DNA from: Oscillospiraceae bacterium
GTDB lineage: Bacteria > Bacillota > Clostridia > Oscillospirales > Ruminococcaceae
NCBI GenBank assembly: GCA_016291435.1
Contig: JAEEXH010000002.1
Coordinates: forward strand, 1-64,000
DNA: 64,000 nucleotides
Direction: 5' to 3'
Positions 34,155 through 42,825 of the stretch are shown piece by piece (the stretch's first letter is position 1; each line of letters opens with the position of its first letter). The notes beneath the pieces are model-generated. The model did not search any database. It was not told where the DNA came from and saw only the letters and a program-made list of their open reading frames with translations. Made by a program: the position numbers and the translations under genes.

Positions 34155-34183
34155 TTGACTTTGGCGGGGAAATCGTGTATAAT
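34155..34183 (+). promoter_or_regulatory. Promoter of rpmH
   Basis: TTGACT (34155-34160), 17-nt spacer, TATAAT (34178-34183); the leader is about 120 nt. Confidence 0.85.
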
Positions 34184-34309
34184 CAAACCTTGCAGGGCAT
34201 TCTATATTTATATGAGTTTGCCGCACATGATTTCCTTCGCGTTTTCCCGCAGTTTTCTGCCGGAATGCGCGGTGATACATGAGAACGATAGAAAAGGAGT
34301 GACAATGCC

Positions 34310-34444
34310 ATGAAGAGAACATATCAGCCGAAGAAGCGCCATCGCAAGATGGAGCACGGCTTCCGGAAGCGTATGGCTACCACCAACGGCCGCAAGGTTC
34401 TGGCGCGCCGCCGTGCAAAGGGTCGTGCAAAGCTGACCTATTGA
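34310..34444 (+). CDS. rpmH: 50S ribosomal protein L34
   Basis: 44 residues, too short for the ORF track: [20 protein letters not shown] and so on to RAKLTY, the near-invariant L34 sequence. AAAAGGAG lies ten bases upstream of the ATG. Highly basic, part of the large ribosomal subunit. First gene of the conserved rpmH-rnpA-yidD-yidC-jag-mnmE-mnmG-rsmG cluster normally found near the chromosome origin in Bacillota. Confidence 0.98.
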   Translation: MKRTYQPKKRHRKMEHGFRKRMATTNGRKVLARRRAKGRAKLTY

Positions 34445-34467
34445 TTCCGAATCATACGCCATGCAGA

Positions 34468-34502
34468 GGGTCACAACAAGCTTTGTTTGTTGTGATCCTT
34501 TT
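34468..34502 (+). terminator. Hairpin/attenuator between rpmH and rnpA
   Basis: GGGTCACAACAA pairs with TTGTTGTGATCC (12 bp, one G-U) and CTTTTCTG follows. It probably stops part of the transcription, giving more L34 mRNA than the downstream genes, as is common at this locus. Confidence 0.65.
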
Positions 34503-34537
34503 CTGTTATCCGCAAGAGGACAGGGGAGGTGCAGGAC

Positions 34538-34978
34538 ATGCTGTTCACCGAATCGCTGAACCGCAATGAGGATTTTCAGCGGCTGTACCGGCGCGGCGCC
34601 TTCTGCTCGCTCGGCTCGGCGCTGCTCTATGTGATGCCGAACCGCCTGCCCTATAACCGCCTCGGCATCACCGCCGGCAAGAAGATCGGCAATGCCGTGA
34701 AGCGCAACCGTGCAAAACGCATCATCCGTGCGGCTTACACCGCCGCAGAGAAGGATATGCCCATCGGCGTCGATATTGTCGTCGTGGCGCGGTCGATCCT
34801 CCCGGAGCAGAACGCAAACACACTCACAGACGCGATGTGTACACGCGGCGTCCGGCATGTGCAGGGCGTCAGCAGCGGAGAAATCCCGCTCGGTCAGCCA
34901 AAGGCACAGGGCGGCTCCCCGAAGCAGAAAACACGGCGCGTCCCGCACAAAGCACCGCAGAAGCCGGGGAAACAGTGA
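34538..34978 (+). CDS. rnpA: Ribonuclease P protein component
   Basis: 146 residues from the ATG after GGGGAGGTGCAGGAC. The signature [19 protein letters not shown] is present near residue 50. It binds the RNase P RNA and assists tRNA 5' processing. A proline/lysine-rich tail of about 45 residues ([17 protein letters not shown]..) extends it beyond the usual ~115. The stop overlaps the yidD start by one base (TGATG). Confidence 0.95.
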   Translation: MLFTESLNRNEDFQRLYRRGAFCSLGSALLYVMPNRLPYNRLGITAGKKIGNAVKRNRAKRIIRAAYTAAEKDMPIGVDIVVVARSILPEQNANTLTDAMCTRGVRHVQGVSSGEIPLGQPKAQGGSPKQKTRRVPHKAPQKPGKQ

Positions 34979-35349
34979 TGCTCCGCCCGTCGCTTCTGCT
35001 CATCCGGTTTTATCAGCGGCATATCTCGCCGCATTTTCCCGCGGTCTGCCGCTATCGCCCGACCTGTTCGCAGTATGCGTTCACGGCGATCGAACGGTAC
35101 GGCGCGATCCGCGGCATCTGGCTCGGATTTCTCCGCATCTGCCGCTGCAACCCGTGGTCAAAGGGCGGCTGGGATCCCGTGCCCCTGAAGTTTGATATAT
35201 TCGGCAGACACCGTCAGCCCCAGCCCGATCCGCTTCCCGCTTCTGCGCGCCGTGCGTCGGAATTTGGCTGGAAGCTCGCGCCGCGCACAAAATACAGATG
35301 CGGCAGGAACACACGCGGCTACCGGTATCTGCGCCCTTATTTTGAATAG
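34978..35349 (+). CDS. yidD: Membrane protein insertion efficiency factor YidD
   Basis: 123 residues; the ORF track begins it too early inside rnpA. Motif [43 protein letters not shown] is diagnostic, with the conserved cysteines. It is an amphipathic, membrane-associated helper of YidC, encoded next. The C-terminal ~45 residues after the core are basic and not part of the usual ~75-residue family length. Confidence 0.95.
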   Translation: MLRPSLLLIRFYQRHISPHFPAVCRYRPTCSQYAFTAIERYGAIRGIWLGFLRICRCNPWSKGGWDPVPLKFDIFGRHRQPQPDPLPASARRASEFGWKLAPRTKYRCGRNTRGYRYLRPYFE

Positions 35350-35362
35350 GAGGACAACATCC

Positions 35363-36508
35363 TTGTTTGACTTGATCGCAATTCCGCTCGGCTGGGTCAT
35401 GTGGGCGATTTATCAGGTCGTCCACAACTACGGCATTTCTCTCGTGCTCTTTACATTATTCATCAAGCTCCTGACGCTCCCGAGTACCTATAAGATGCAG
35501 GTCAATACGGCGCGTATGGGACTGATCGCTCCGAAGATCGAGAAGATCAAAAAATCTTACCCGAACAACCCGCAGCGCGTGCAGGAGGAGCAGACAAAGC
35601 TCTACGGACAGGAGGGCATCAATCCCGGCTCCGGCTGTCTGGGCAGCCTTGTCACGATGCTCCTGCTCTTCGGCGTCTACCGCGTTGTGCTGAAGCCGCT
35701 GACGCATATCCTGCACATCTCGAATGAAACACTCACGCAGGCACAGACCGCGCTTCAGACATGGCTCCAGGACAACAACATCACGGAGAAATATCTGACT
35801 GCGCGTCCGGAGCTGATTATGCTGAAATACGCAAAGTCGAATCCTGAGGCGTTTTCCGGCATCGAGGGCTTCGCAGACAAGCTCCGCGGCTTCCAGAATA
35901 ACTTCCTCGGCTTCGATCTCACCGGCACGCCTGAGCTGCACCCGGAGGTCTGGAGCAAGACGGCGATCCTGCTGATCGCACTGCCTGTGCTCGCGGCAAT
36001 CGCACAGCTCGCAATCACGATCGTCACACAGATGCGCCAGAAGAAGGTCAACCCGAATATGCAGAGCATGGGCGGCATGAACGCGATGCTCTACGCCTCC
36101 CCGCTCATGACCGTCTGGATCGGCATGTCCACGCCGGCAGGTCTTTCGCTCTACTGGCTCGTCAACAGCATCCTGAGCCTTGTGATGATGGTGCTCATTT
36201 ATAAGTATCTCGACAACAAGGAGCGCCTGCTTGCCATCAATGAGAAGGAAAAGCAGAAGCAGCTCAAGAAGGGTCCCGGCTTCATGCAGCGCATGATGGA
36301 GCAGTCCGCACAGATGCAGGCACAGCAGAACGGGACAAATAACCGCGGCGAAGCCAACCGCACCCGCTATGCAGACGGCGACGACGGCATGACCCGCAAG
36401 GAACGCGCTGAGTATGAACGCAAGCTCGTTGAAGCGGCAAGACGGCGCGCAGCAGAAAAATACGGCGAAGAGCTCCCGGATTCCGACCCGGGGGATGACG
36501 ATCTGTAA
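35363..36508 (+). CDS. yidC: Membrane protein insertase YidC/OxaA
   Basis: 381 residues from a TTG, the only start suitably spaced after AGGAGGACAACATCC; the ORF track extends into yidD. Five or so transmembrane segments: LGWVMWAIYQVV, YGISLVLFTLFIKLLTLP, GSLVTMLLLFGVYRVVLKPL, AILLIALPVLAAIAQLAITIV, and TVWIGMSTPAGLSLYWLVNSILSLVMM. The insertase folds membrane proteins with or without SecYEG. A charged C-terminal tail of ~85 residues (ending EELPDSDPGDDDL) may contact ribosomes. Gram-positive type without the large periplasmic domain, not a lipoprotein. Confidence 0.96.
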   Translation: MFDLIAIPLGWVMWAIYQVVHNYGISLVLFTLFIKLLTLPSTYKMQVNTARMGLIAPKIEKIKKSYPNNPQRVQEEQTKLYGQEGINPGSGCLGSLVTMLLLFGVYRVVLKPLTHILHISNETLTQAQTALQTWLQDNNITEKYLTARPELIMLKYAKSNPEAFSGIEGFADKLRGFQNNFLGFDLTGTPELHPEVWSKTAILLIALPVLAAIAQLAITIVTQMRQKKVNPNMQSMGGMNAMLYASPLMTVWIGMSTPAGLSLYWLVNSILSLVMMVLIYKYLDNKERLLAINEKEKQKQLKKGPGFMQRMMEQSAQMQAQQNGTNNRGEANRTRYADGDDGMTRKERAEYERKLVEAARRRAAEKYGEELPDSDPGDDDL

Positions 36509-36556
36509 AAACACGCAGATCCGCATAATTCAATTTGGAAAGGGGATTATGATCCG

Positions 36557-37594
36557 ATGGCATCTATGACAGAAATCTTTACCGCCCCCACGCTTGAGGA
36601 GGCGAAGCAGAAGGCGGCAGACGCATTCGGCGCGCCGGTTTCTGAGATCACATTCACAGTGATTGAGGAGCCGAAGCGCTCGATCCTGGGCGGCTTGTTC
36701 GGCAAGAAGGATGCAGAGTGCAAGGTCCGCGCTGAGTATCAGTCCGCAGAAGCACCGGAAGAGGAAACGGCATCCGAAGCAGTCAGCTCCGATGTTGTTG
36801 AGACGGCGGCTGAAGCTGTCGCTGACACAGCAGAGGAAACCGCCGATACGCCCGCAGCAGAGGAAAAGAACGACGACAGACCCGCCTGGGAGGATATCCC
36901 CGAGGAGATCCGTCTCGCAAAGATGCAGCTTGCAGTGGATTATCTTCAGCAGGTGCTCGCACGGCTCAGCCCGGATGTGACTGTCAGCGCAAAGCTCGAC
37001 AACGGCATCGCAATCACGCTTGAGGGTGACAATCCCGGCGTGCTGATCGGCAGACGCGGTGACACACTCGATGCACTTCAGTATCTCACCTCTATGGTCG
37101 CAAACCGCGGCGACAAGGACTATGTCCGCCTGACCATCGACGCTTGCGGCTACCGTACAAAGCGCCGCAAGGCACTCCAGGAGCTTGCACAGCGCATCAG
37201 CAAGAATGTGCTCCGCAGCGGCAGAAGCGTCGCGCTTGAGCCGATGAACCCCTATGAGCGCCGCATCATCCACTCGACCGTCACCGAGATCGAGGGCGTT
37301 TCGTCCCACAGCTCCGGCGAGGAGCCGTACCGCAAGGTGATCATCACCTCTGACTCCGCCCCTGCTTATAAACGCGATGACAAAAACGCGCGCGGGTATC
37401 GCAGCGGAAACGGCGGCAGACGCGACCGCAATGACCGCGGTGACAAGCGCGGCGGCAGACGCGACCGCGGTGAGCGCCGTCCTCCGGTCGAGGCAAGAAA
37501 GCTCGATCTTTCGACCAGCTTCGAGCGCGACTACAAGCGTCCGAAGCCGGAGGATTCTCTCAACACCGGCGTTTACGGTAAAATTGATATCTGA
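36557..37594 (+). CDS. jag: RNA-binding protein Jag/KhpB
   Basis: 345 residues. N-terminal Jag_N domain (FTAPTLEEAKQKAADAFGAP..KRSILGGLFGKKDAE, residues 5-55), a long acidic Glu/Ala/Thr linker, then a KH domain (ITLEGDNPGVLIGRRGDTLDAL) and an R3H domain (ALEPMNPYERRIIHSTV..GVSSHSSGEEP..). The tail (residues ~280-330) is rich in Arg, Asp and Gly, typical of disordered RNA-binding regions. Binds RNA and affects cell elongation and division in related bacteria. Follows yidC as in its usual SpoIIIJ-Jag pairing. Confidence 0.95.
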   Translation: MASMTEIFTAPTLEEAKQKAADAFGAPVSEITFTVIEEPKRSILGGLFGKKDAECKVRAEYQSAEAPEEETASEAVSSDVVETAAEAVADTAEETADTPAAEEKNDDRPAWEDIPEEIRLAKMQLAVDYLQQVLARLSPDVTVSAKLDNGIAITLEGDNPGVLIGRRGDTLDALQYLTSMVANRGDKDYVRLTIDACGYRTKRRKALQELAQRISKNVLRSGRSVALEPMNPYERRIIHSTVTEIEGVSSHSSGEEPYRKVIITSDSAPAYKRDDKNARGYRSGNGGRRDRNDRGDKRGGRRDRGERRPPVEARKLDLSTSFERDYKRPKPEDSLNTGVYGKIDI

Positions 37595-37603
37595 GACTGA
37601 CGG

Positions 37604-37636
37604 AAAGGGCGGCGGCAATGCTGCCCTTTTTGTTTT
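37604..37636 (+). terminator. Terminator after jag
   Basis: AAAGGGCGGC-GGCAAT-GCTGCCCTTT followed by TTGTTTT. It separates jag from mnmE, which still has a ribosome-binding site 50 bp further on. Confidence 0.85.
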
Positions 37637-37686
37637 ATAAAAGCGCGTGTCTTCGCGAAATCTAAAGCACTTGTAAGGAGCTTGTC

Positions 37687-39033
37687 ATGACAACGATCGC
37701 AGCAATTTCAACACCCCCTGCACAGGGCGGCATCGCAATGATCCGTGTCTCAGGCGAGAATGCAATCGAAATATCGGAACATATGTTCTGTGCATATCAA
37801 AACAAAAAGCCGTCTGAAATGACAGGATATACCTGCGCCTACGGCGAAATCCGGGACGGCACAGAGCGCATAGACGATGTGATTCTGACCGTATTCCGTG
37901 CGCCGCACAGCTACACAGGCGAGGATACGGTTGAAATCACCTGTCACGGCGGACTGTATGTATCACGGCGCATTCTCGGGCTGCTCTATCGCAGCGGCGC
38001 AGAGCCGGCAGGCCCCGGAGAGTTCACAAAGCGTGCATTTCTGAACGGCAAACTCTCGCTCTCACAGGCAGAAGCCGTCATGGATCTGATACGCGCTGAC
38101 GGTGACGCTTCGCTCAGGCAGGCAAATTATGCACGCGAGGGCAGACTAGGCAAGCAAATGCAGGCTATCTGTGCAGCACTTACAGACCTGCTGTCAGCGA
38201 TGACATACTGGCTCGATGACGCGGAGGAATTCCCGCCTGAGCTGTCGCCCGAACATCTTTCTGCGCAGATTACAAAAACAGCCGACAAACTGCACGACAT
38301 GATCACGCACTATGATGACGGAAGAATGCTCAGAGAAGGGATCCGAACTGTCCTGCTCGGTCTGCCGAATGCCGGGAAATCCACGGTCATGAACTGGCTC
38401 TGCGGCGCGGATAAAAGCATTGTCACGGAATACGAGGGCACAACACGGGATGTGATCACGGAGCAGGTGCGCATCGGTGACTATACGCTGCTGCTTTCGG
38501 ATACCGCCGGCATACGCGATACAGACAATCCGATTGAAACCATCGGCATCGCTGCTGCTTACAAGGCGCTTGACGACGCAGATCTTGTCCTGTATACGGT
38601 CGATGCCGTGCGCGGGCTCAGGGACGAAGACCTGGAAGCACTCGCGCGCTGCGGTGCAAGACATGTGATCATTCTCTGGAACAAAACGGATCTTCCGCAC
38701 GAGGAATTGCCGGAATGCAGATATCCGATCGTTCCAATCGCCGCGAAAAGCAATCCTTCTCTCAATGTACTTGCAGATGCTCTGCATAATATTCTCGGTG
38801 ATACCGTAACAGGAACATACATTTCCGCACTGAATGAACGTCAGCAACAAATTCTGGTTGCGGCATACGAGCGCATCTCGCAGGCTCAAACGATGCTCAT
38901 TGAGGGTGCTCCCCTTGACCTCATATGCAGTGAACTGGAGATCGCGGCGAACAAGCTGGCGGAAATTGAGGGGAAGCAGGTCACAGACGATGTCATCGAA
39001 GGTGTTTTCGAGAAATTCTGTGTCGGAAAGTGA
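37687..39033 (+). CDS. mnmE: tRNA modification GTPase MnmE
   Basis: 448 residues; GTAAGGAGCTTGTC precedes the ATG. The folate-binding N-terminus (TIAAISTPPAQGGIAMIRVSG), the G1 box GLPNAGKSTVMNWL, EGTTRDV (G2), DTAG (G3), NKTD (G4) and the C-terminal zinc-free motif ending FEKFCVGK (CIGK-like cysteine) are all visible. With MnmG it installs the carboxymethylaminomethyl group on U34 of certain tRNAs. Its stop is one base before the first parS palindrome. Confidence 0.97.
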   Translation: MTTIAAISTPPAQGGIAMIRVSGENAIEISEHMFCAYQNKKPSEMTGYTCAYGEIRDGTERIDDVILTVFRAPHSYTGEDTVEITCHGGLYVSRRILGLLYRSGAEPAGPGEFTKRAFLNGKLSLSQAEAVMDLIRADGDASLRQANYAREGRLGKQMQAICAALTDLLSAMTYWLDDAEEFPPELSPEHLSAQITKTADKLHDMITHYDDGRMLREGIRTVLLGLPNAGKSTVMNWLCGADKSIVTEYEGTTRDVITEQVRIGDYTLLLSDTAGIRDTDNPIETIGIAAAYKALDDADLVLYTVDAVRGLRDEDLEALARCGARHVIILWNKTDLPHEELPECRYPIVPIAAKSNPSLNVLADALHNILGDTVTGTYISALNERQQQILVAAYERISQAQTMLIEGAPLDLICSELEIAANKLAEIEGKQVTDDVIEGVFEKFCVGK

Positions 39034-39034
39034 A

Positions 39035-39050
39035 TGTTCCACGTGGAACA
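39035..39050. other. parS site 1 (TGTTCCACGTGGAACA)
   Basis: A perfect 16-bp palindrome matching the ParB/Spo0J binding consensus known from Bacillus (TGTTNCACGTGAAACA, one base different on one half). Directly after the mnmE stop. Confidence 0.85.
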
Positions 39051-39073
39051 TTGTGAAACAAATCAGATTATGA

Positions 39074-39089
39074 TGTTCCACGTGGAACA
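39074..39089. other. parS site 2 (TGTTCCACGTGGAACA)
   Basis: Identical palindrome 39 bp from site 1, just before the mnmG ribosome-binding site. Its binding protein would sit on the translation-start region of mnmG. Confidence 0.85.
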
Positions 39090-39100
39090 ATGGAGGAACT

Positions 39101-40978
39101 ATGGAACCAATACGAAGATTTGACGTCGGGGTCATCGGTGCAGGACATGCCGGAATCGAAGCAGCGCTTGCAAGCGCAAAACGCGGATGTAAAACTGCTT
39201 TGTTCACAATTTCGCTGGATCAGATTGGCAACATGCCCTGCAATCCTTCGATCGGCGGAAGCGCAAAAGGGCATCTGGTGCGTGAGATTGACGCGCTCGG
39301 CGGAATTATGGGCACCGCCGGAGATGCATGCTGCATTCAAATGCGGATGCTGAACAAAAGCAAAGGCGCATCCGTCCACAGCCCGCGTGCACAGGCAGAC
39401 AGGCGGCTGTATCACGCATATACGAAGAAAATATGCGAAGATACACCAAATCTCGAAATCATACAGACAGAAATTGCCGATATATGCATGGATGAAAGCA
39501 ACCGCATCACAGGTGTAGTCAACGCATTCGGCGCAGTATTCGCATGCAAGGCGGTGATACTCTGCACCGGTACATTCTTAAAAGGAATGATCTACATCGG
39601 CAGGCACGGTGAAGAAGGCGGCCCGGATGCATGTTTGCCTGCACGGAGGCTATCGCAGAGTCTTGCAAACGCAGGAATCAAACTCCGCAGATTCAAAACA
39701 GGCACACCTTGCCGCGTGCACCGCAGAAGCATAGATTACACCAAGTTGCAGCCGCAGTACGGCGATGAAGATCCGCAGCCATTTTCCTTCGCGCACAGCG
39801 GTCAGCTCAGAAACGATGCCGTCTGCTATATCGCAAATACAAACGAAGAAACACATCGGATTATACGCGAAAACATCGGAGAATCGCCGCTTTACAGCAA
39901 AATGATCAGCGGAGTCGGACCGAGATACTGCCCATCCATCGAGGATAAGGTCATACGGTTTGCCGAAAGAGAGCGGCACCAGATATTCGTAGAACCGACA
40001 GGATTTGACACTGAGGAAATGTATTTGCAGGGATTCAGCACCTCTCTGCCTGAATATGTGCAGATACAAATGCTGCGCAGCGTATCAGGGTTTGAGCACA
40101 TCGAAATCATGCGGTCCGCATATGCAATCGAATATGACTGCATCAATCCGATCTGTCTCGACCATACACTTGCATTCAAAGGGCTCCACGGCCTGTACGC
40201 AGCGGGACAATTCAACGGAACGTCCGGTTACGAGGAAGCTGCGGCGCAGGGATTAATCGCCGGAATCAACGCATCAGCGTACATTCGAGGTGATACGCCG
40301 ATTGAACTGCAGCGCAGCAGTTCATACATCGGGACACTCATTGACGACCTTGTGACCAAGGGGACAGATGACCCCTACCGAATGATGACAGCTCGCAGCG
40401 AATACCGCCTGTCTCTCCGGCACACGACGGCAGACAAACGCCTGACTCCCATCGGGTATCAATATGGTCTGATCAGCGAAGAACGATACAAGAATTTTCA
40501 GTCTAAAATGGAGCATATTGAATCCGCAGTCGATCAAATCCGTAATATAACGCTCAAACCGACTGATGCACTGAACGAATATCTGCAAAACTGCGGCACA
40601 TCACCAATCAGCCAGCCGCAAAAGCTGTATGCAATACTGAAACGCCCACAGGTGAAATTTCACGATATTACGAGTATTTGCGGCATCGACCTCAATTTGA
40701 CAAAAGAGGAAGCAGACGAAGCAGAGCTCACTGTCAAATACGATGAATACATCGCCCGGCAGAACAGACAAAGCGAAGCGCTCAGTGAACTTGAGCGGAT
40801 TCGCCTGCCGGAAGGACTGGATTACAGCCAGATTCACGGGATGTCCTCTGAGGCAATCGAAAAGCTGACGCGCATCCGCCCTTCCCAGCTTGCACAGGCA
40901 TCCCGCATCTCCGGCGTTTCTCCGGCGGATATTTCGCTGATCATGACTTATCTGAAAGCAGGTGGATACCATGGATGA
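39101..40978 (+). CDS. mnmG: tRNA uridine-5-carboxymethylaminomethyl modification enzyme MnmG
   Basis: 625 residues, usual length. FAD site DVGVIGAGHAGIEAALASA, then MPCNPSIGGSAKGHLVREIDALGG and GTFLKG, with the SPRAQADR region and the C-terminal helical domain ending ADISLIMTYLKAGGYHG. Partner of MnmE in wobble uridine modification. GGAGGAACT precedes the ATG, 11 bp after parS site 2. Its end overlaps rsmG by 8 bp. Confidence 0.97.
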   Translation: MEPIRRFDVGVIGAGHAGIEAALASAKRGCKTALFTISLDQIGNMPCNPSIGGSAKGHLVREIDALGGIMGTAGDACCIQMRMLNKSKGASVHSPRAQADRRLYHAYTKKICEDTPNLEIIQTEIADICMDESNRITGVVNAFGAVFACKAVILCTGTFLKGMIYIGRHGEEGGPDACLPARRLSQSLANAGIKLRRFKTGTPCRVHRRSIDYTKLQPQYGDEDPQPFSFAHSGQLRNDAVCYIANTNEETHRIIRENIGESPLYSKMISGVGPRYCPSIEDKVIRFAERERHQIFVEPTGFDTEEMYLQGFSTSLPEYVQIQMLRSVSGFEHIEIMRSAYAIEYDCINPICLDHTLAFKGLHGLYAAGQFNGTSGYEEAAAQGLIAGINASAYIRGDTPIELQRSSSYIGTLIDDLVTKGTDDPYRMMTARSEYRLSLRHTTADKRLTPIGYQYGLISEERYKNFQSKMEHIESAVDQIRNITLKPTDALNEYLQNCGTSPISQPQKLYAILKRPQVKFHDITSICGIDLNLTKEEADEAELTVKYDEYIARQNRQSEALSELERIRLPEGLDYSQIHGMSSEAIEKLTRIRPSQLAQASRISGVSPADISLIMTYLKAGGYHG

Positions 40979-41684
40979 CACACATCTTGCCGAAAAGATC
41001 ACATTATTCCGACAGTATGGCATTGGCCTGAGCGAAGAAAACGCGGTATTATTGCAGAAATTTGCCGACATGATGATCGCTGAATCAAAGATACAGAACA
41101 TCACGGCTGTCACCGATCCGGACGCAATCTGGACGCGGCATTTTCTTGATTCTGCGTGCCTTTCCAGCTATTTGCCCTCTGAACAGAGTAAAATCATCGA
41201 CATCGGAACCGGCGGCGGAATCCCCGGTATTCCGCTTGCAATTTTAAAGCGCGGCAGCGCGCACACTGTTCTTCTGGACAGCGAACTGCGGAAAATTGAA
41301 TTCTGCGCCCGTGCTGCGAAAACGCTTGGGCTCAGCGCAGAAGCCAGATGCGCCCGCGCCGAGGAGCTGGCACAGGATCCCATTTACCGGGGAACATTCG
41401 ATATTGCAGTCTCCCGCGCGATGACAAACGGCGCAATATTATGCGAAATGGCGATCCCGTTCCTGAAAGTCGGCGGAAAGCTGCTCGCGATGAAGGGCAA
41501 GAATTACTCCGAGGAAACAGAAGGGTTCGGCAAAGCTGCAAAGAAGCTCGGTGCGCACATCGCAGAGGTCGTCCGGTATGAGATCGAAGGGGAAGAAAAA
41601 CATCTGATCATTGTGCAGAAGGACTGTGAAACGCCGGCGCAATATCCGCGGAGATTCGCGAAAATCAAGCGATCCCCGCTGTAA
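40971..41684 (+). CDS. rsmG: 16S rRNA (guanine527-N7)-methyltransferase
   Basis: 237 residues, using the ATG with GCAGGTGGATACC before it; a GTG three codons upstream is the ORF-track start. Motifs: NITAVTDPDAIWTRHFLDS, IDIGTGGGIPGIPLAI (SAM binding), DSELRKIEFC and SRAMTNGAILCEMAIPFLKVGGKLLAMKG. It methylates G527 of 16S rRNA. Overlaps the mnmG stop and ends exactly at parS site 3. Confidence 0.96.
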   Translation: MDDTHLAEKITLFRQYGIGLSEENAVLLQKFADMMIAESKIQNITAVTDPDAIWTRHFLDSACLSSYLPSEQSKIIDIGTGGGIPGIPLAILKRGSAHTVLLDSELRKIEFCARAAKTLGLSAEARCARAEELAQDPIYRGTFDIAVSRAMTNGAILCEMAIPFLKVGGKLLAMKGKNYSEETEGFGKAAKKLGAHIAEVVRYEIEGEEKHLIIVQKDCETPAQYPRRFAKIKRSPL

Positions 41685-41700
41685 TGTTCCACGTGGAACA
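41685..41700. other. parS site 3 (TGTTCCACGTGGAACA)
   Basis: Third identical copy. It fills precisely the 16-bp gap between the convergent rsmG and spoIID-like stop codons, 2.6 kb from sites 1 and 2. Confidence 0.85.
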
Positions 41701-42687
41701 TCACTGCTTCCGCAGCTCTGTGCCCGGGTAATAATGCAGCAGGATTTCTTCGAAAGATGCGCCAGCAAGTGCCATCCGGTGCGCACCGTACTGGCTCATA
41801 CCGACTGAATGCCCGTAGCCGTGAACAGTGAACACAAACTGCCGCTGTTCTGCATCATACGCCGCTGAAAATGCAGCAGATCGCAGCGCAAGCGCCTGCC
41901 TGATGACGGCCCCGGTCAGATCCGAACCTGCAATCTCCATGCGCAGGACTGTGCCCGCGTCAGAATAGCTGCACGCACCCAACCACAAGGCCGGATCCTG
42001 CGGAAATGTCAGCGACGGCTCGGCTGCAACGAGTGACGCAGACAGCGTCTCAGGAGAAAAGCTGCACACAGTCTCAAATTGCGGCGCTGCACAATCCGCC
42101 TCAGATTCCACTGATACCAGATACGGCAGACTTGTGCCCCAAGCATTTTCTGCCGACTCCGTTTCGCCCGGAGAAACCGCATGAAACGCCGCTACGATCG
42201 GCGCGTTGTCATAATAGAGCACCAGATCACCGACCGCATCCACGGCATCGGTGATCTTTTTTCTGTTTTCCTCGTAGTGTGTGCCCCAGAGCAGGCGCAT
42301 GTCCGTATCCGTGTAATACGCCTGATAACGGCTGCTGTCATCGGAGAAATCGGCATCCGGGAGACTGTCATCCGGCTGTGTCATATGAAGCTGATGCAGC
42401 CGTTCTGCATAGGTATGTGACGCGATCACCTGTGCACACAATGCCTCATGCGCATAGTCAGCCGGCATCTCAGCAGCCACAGCGCCAATCAGATAGTCAC
42501 GCACAGGCACTTGTTCAACAGTGTCTGTCTTTGTTATATATATACTGTAATACCGCGTATCTTCGTTATTTTCATGATCCGATTCATTTACATTCAGACG
42601 GCTGTGCCATTGACCGAATGCAGCCGTTGACGGGATCGCCAGCATCAGCAGCCCCGAGAGCAGTGCCGACCTGATCAGTTTCTGCAT
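41701..42687 (-). CDS. SpoIID-like sporulation/peptidoglycan hydrolase protein
   Basis: 328 residues from the ATG after GGAGGCGTATT; the ORF-track start adds 52 residues. N-terminal membrane anchor/signal IRSALLSGLLMLAIPSTAAFG. SpoIID features: VPVRDYLIGAVAAEMPADYAHEALCAQVIASHTYA near residue 60, and the C-terminal HGYGHSVGMSQYGAHRMALAG near 290. In Bacillus, SpoIID is a lytic transglycosylase needed for engulfment; SpoIID-like proteins also occur in non-spore formers as amidase enhancers. Located beside the parS/housekeeping cluster, transcribed opposite to it. No sigma-E promoter was recognised. Confidence 0.85.
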   Translation of the reverse strand: MQKLIRSALLSGLLMLAIPSTAAFGQWHSRLNVNESDHENNEDTRYYSIYITKTDTVEQVPVRDYLIGAVAAEMPADYAHEALCAQVIASHTYAERLHQLHMTQPDDSLPDADFSDDSSRYQAYYTDTDMRLLWGTHYEENRKKITDAVDAVGDLVLYYDNAPIVAAFHAVSPGETESAENAWGTSLPYLVSVESEADCAAPQFETVCSFSPETLSASLVAAEPSLTFPQDPALWLGACSYSDAGTVLRMEIAGSDLTGAVIRQALALRSAAFSAAYDAEQRQFVFTVHGYGHSVGMSQYGAHRMALAGASFEEILLHYYPGTELRKQ

Positions 42688-42738
42688 AATACGCCTCCGT
42701 TCGACCCGCGCTTCCGGACAAATGTTTGCAATTATCCA

Positions 42739-42767
42739 TTGACAGCGGGAGAAAAATGCTGTATAAT
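42739..42767 (+). promoter_or_regulatory. Consensus promoter of citrate synthase
   Basis: TTGACA (42739-42744), 17-nt spacer, TATAAT (42762-42767): a perfect sigma-A match, 58 bp before the start codon. Confidence 0.9.
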
Positions 42768-42825
42768 AGTAGGATAGAATGGTATAAATCTGCTCAGAAG
42801 CAGCAGCATAGAAAGGACACTCCCT

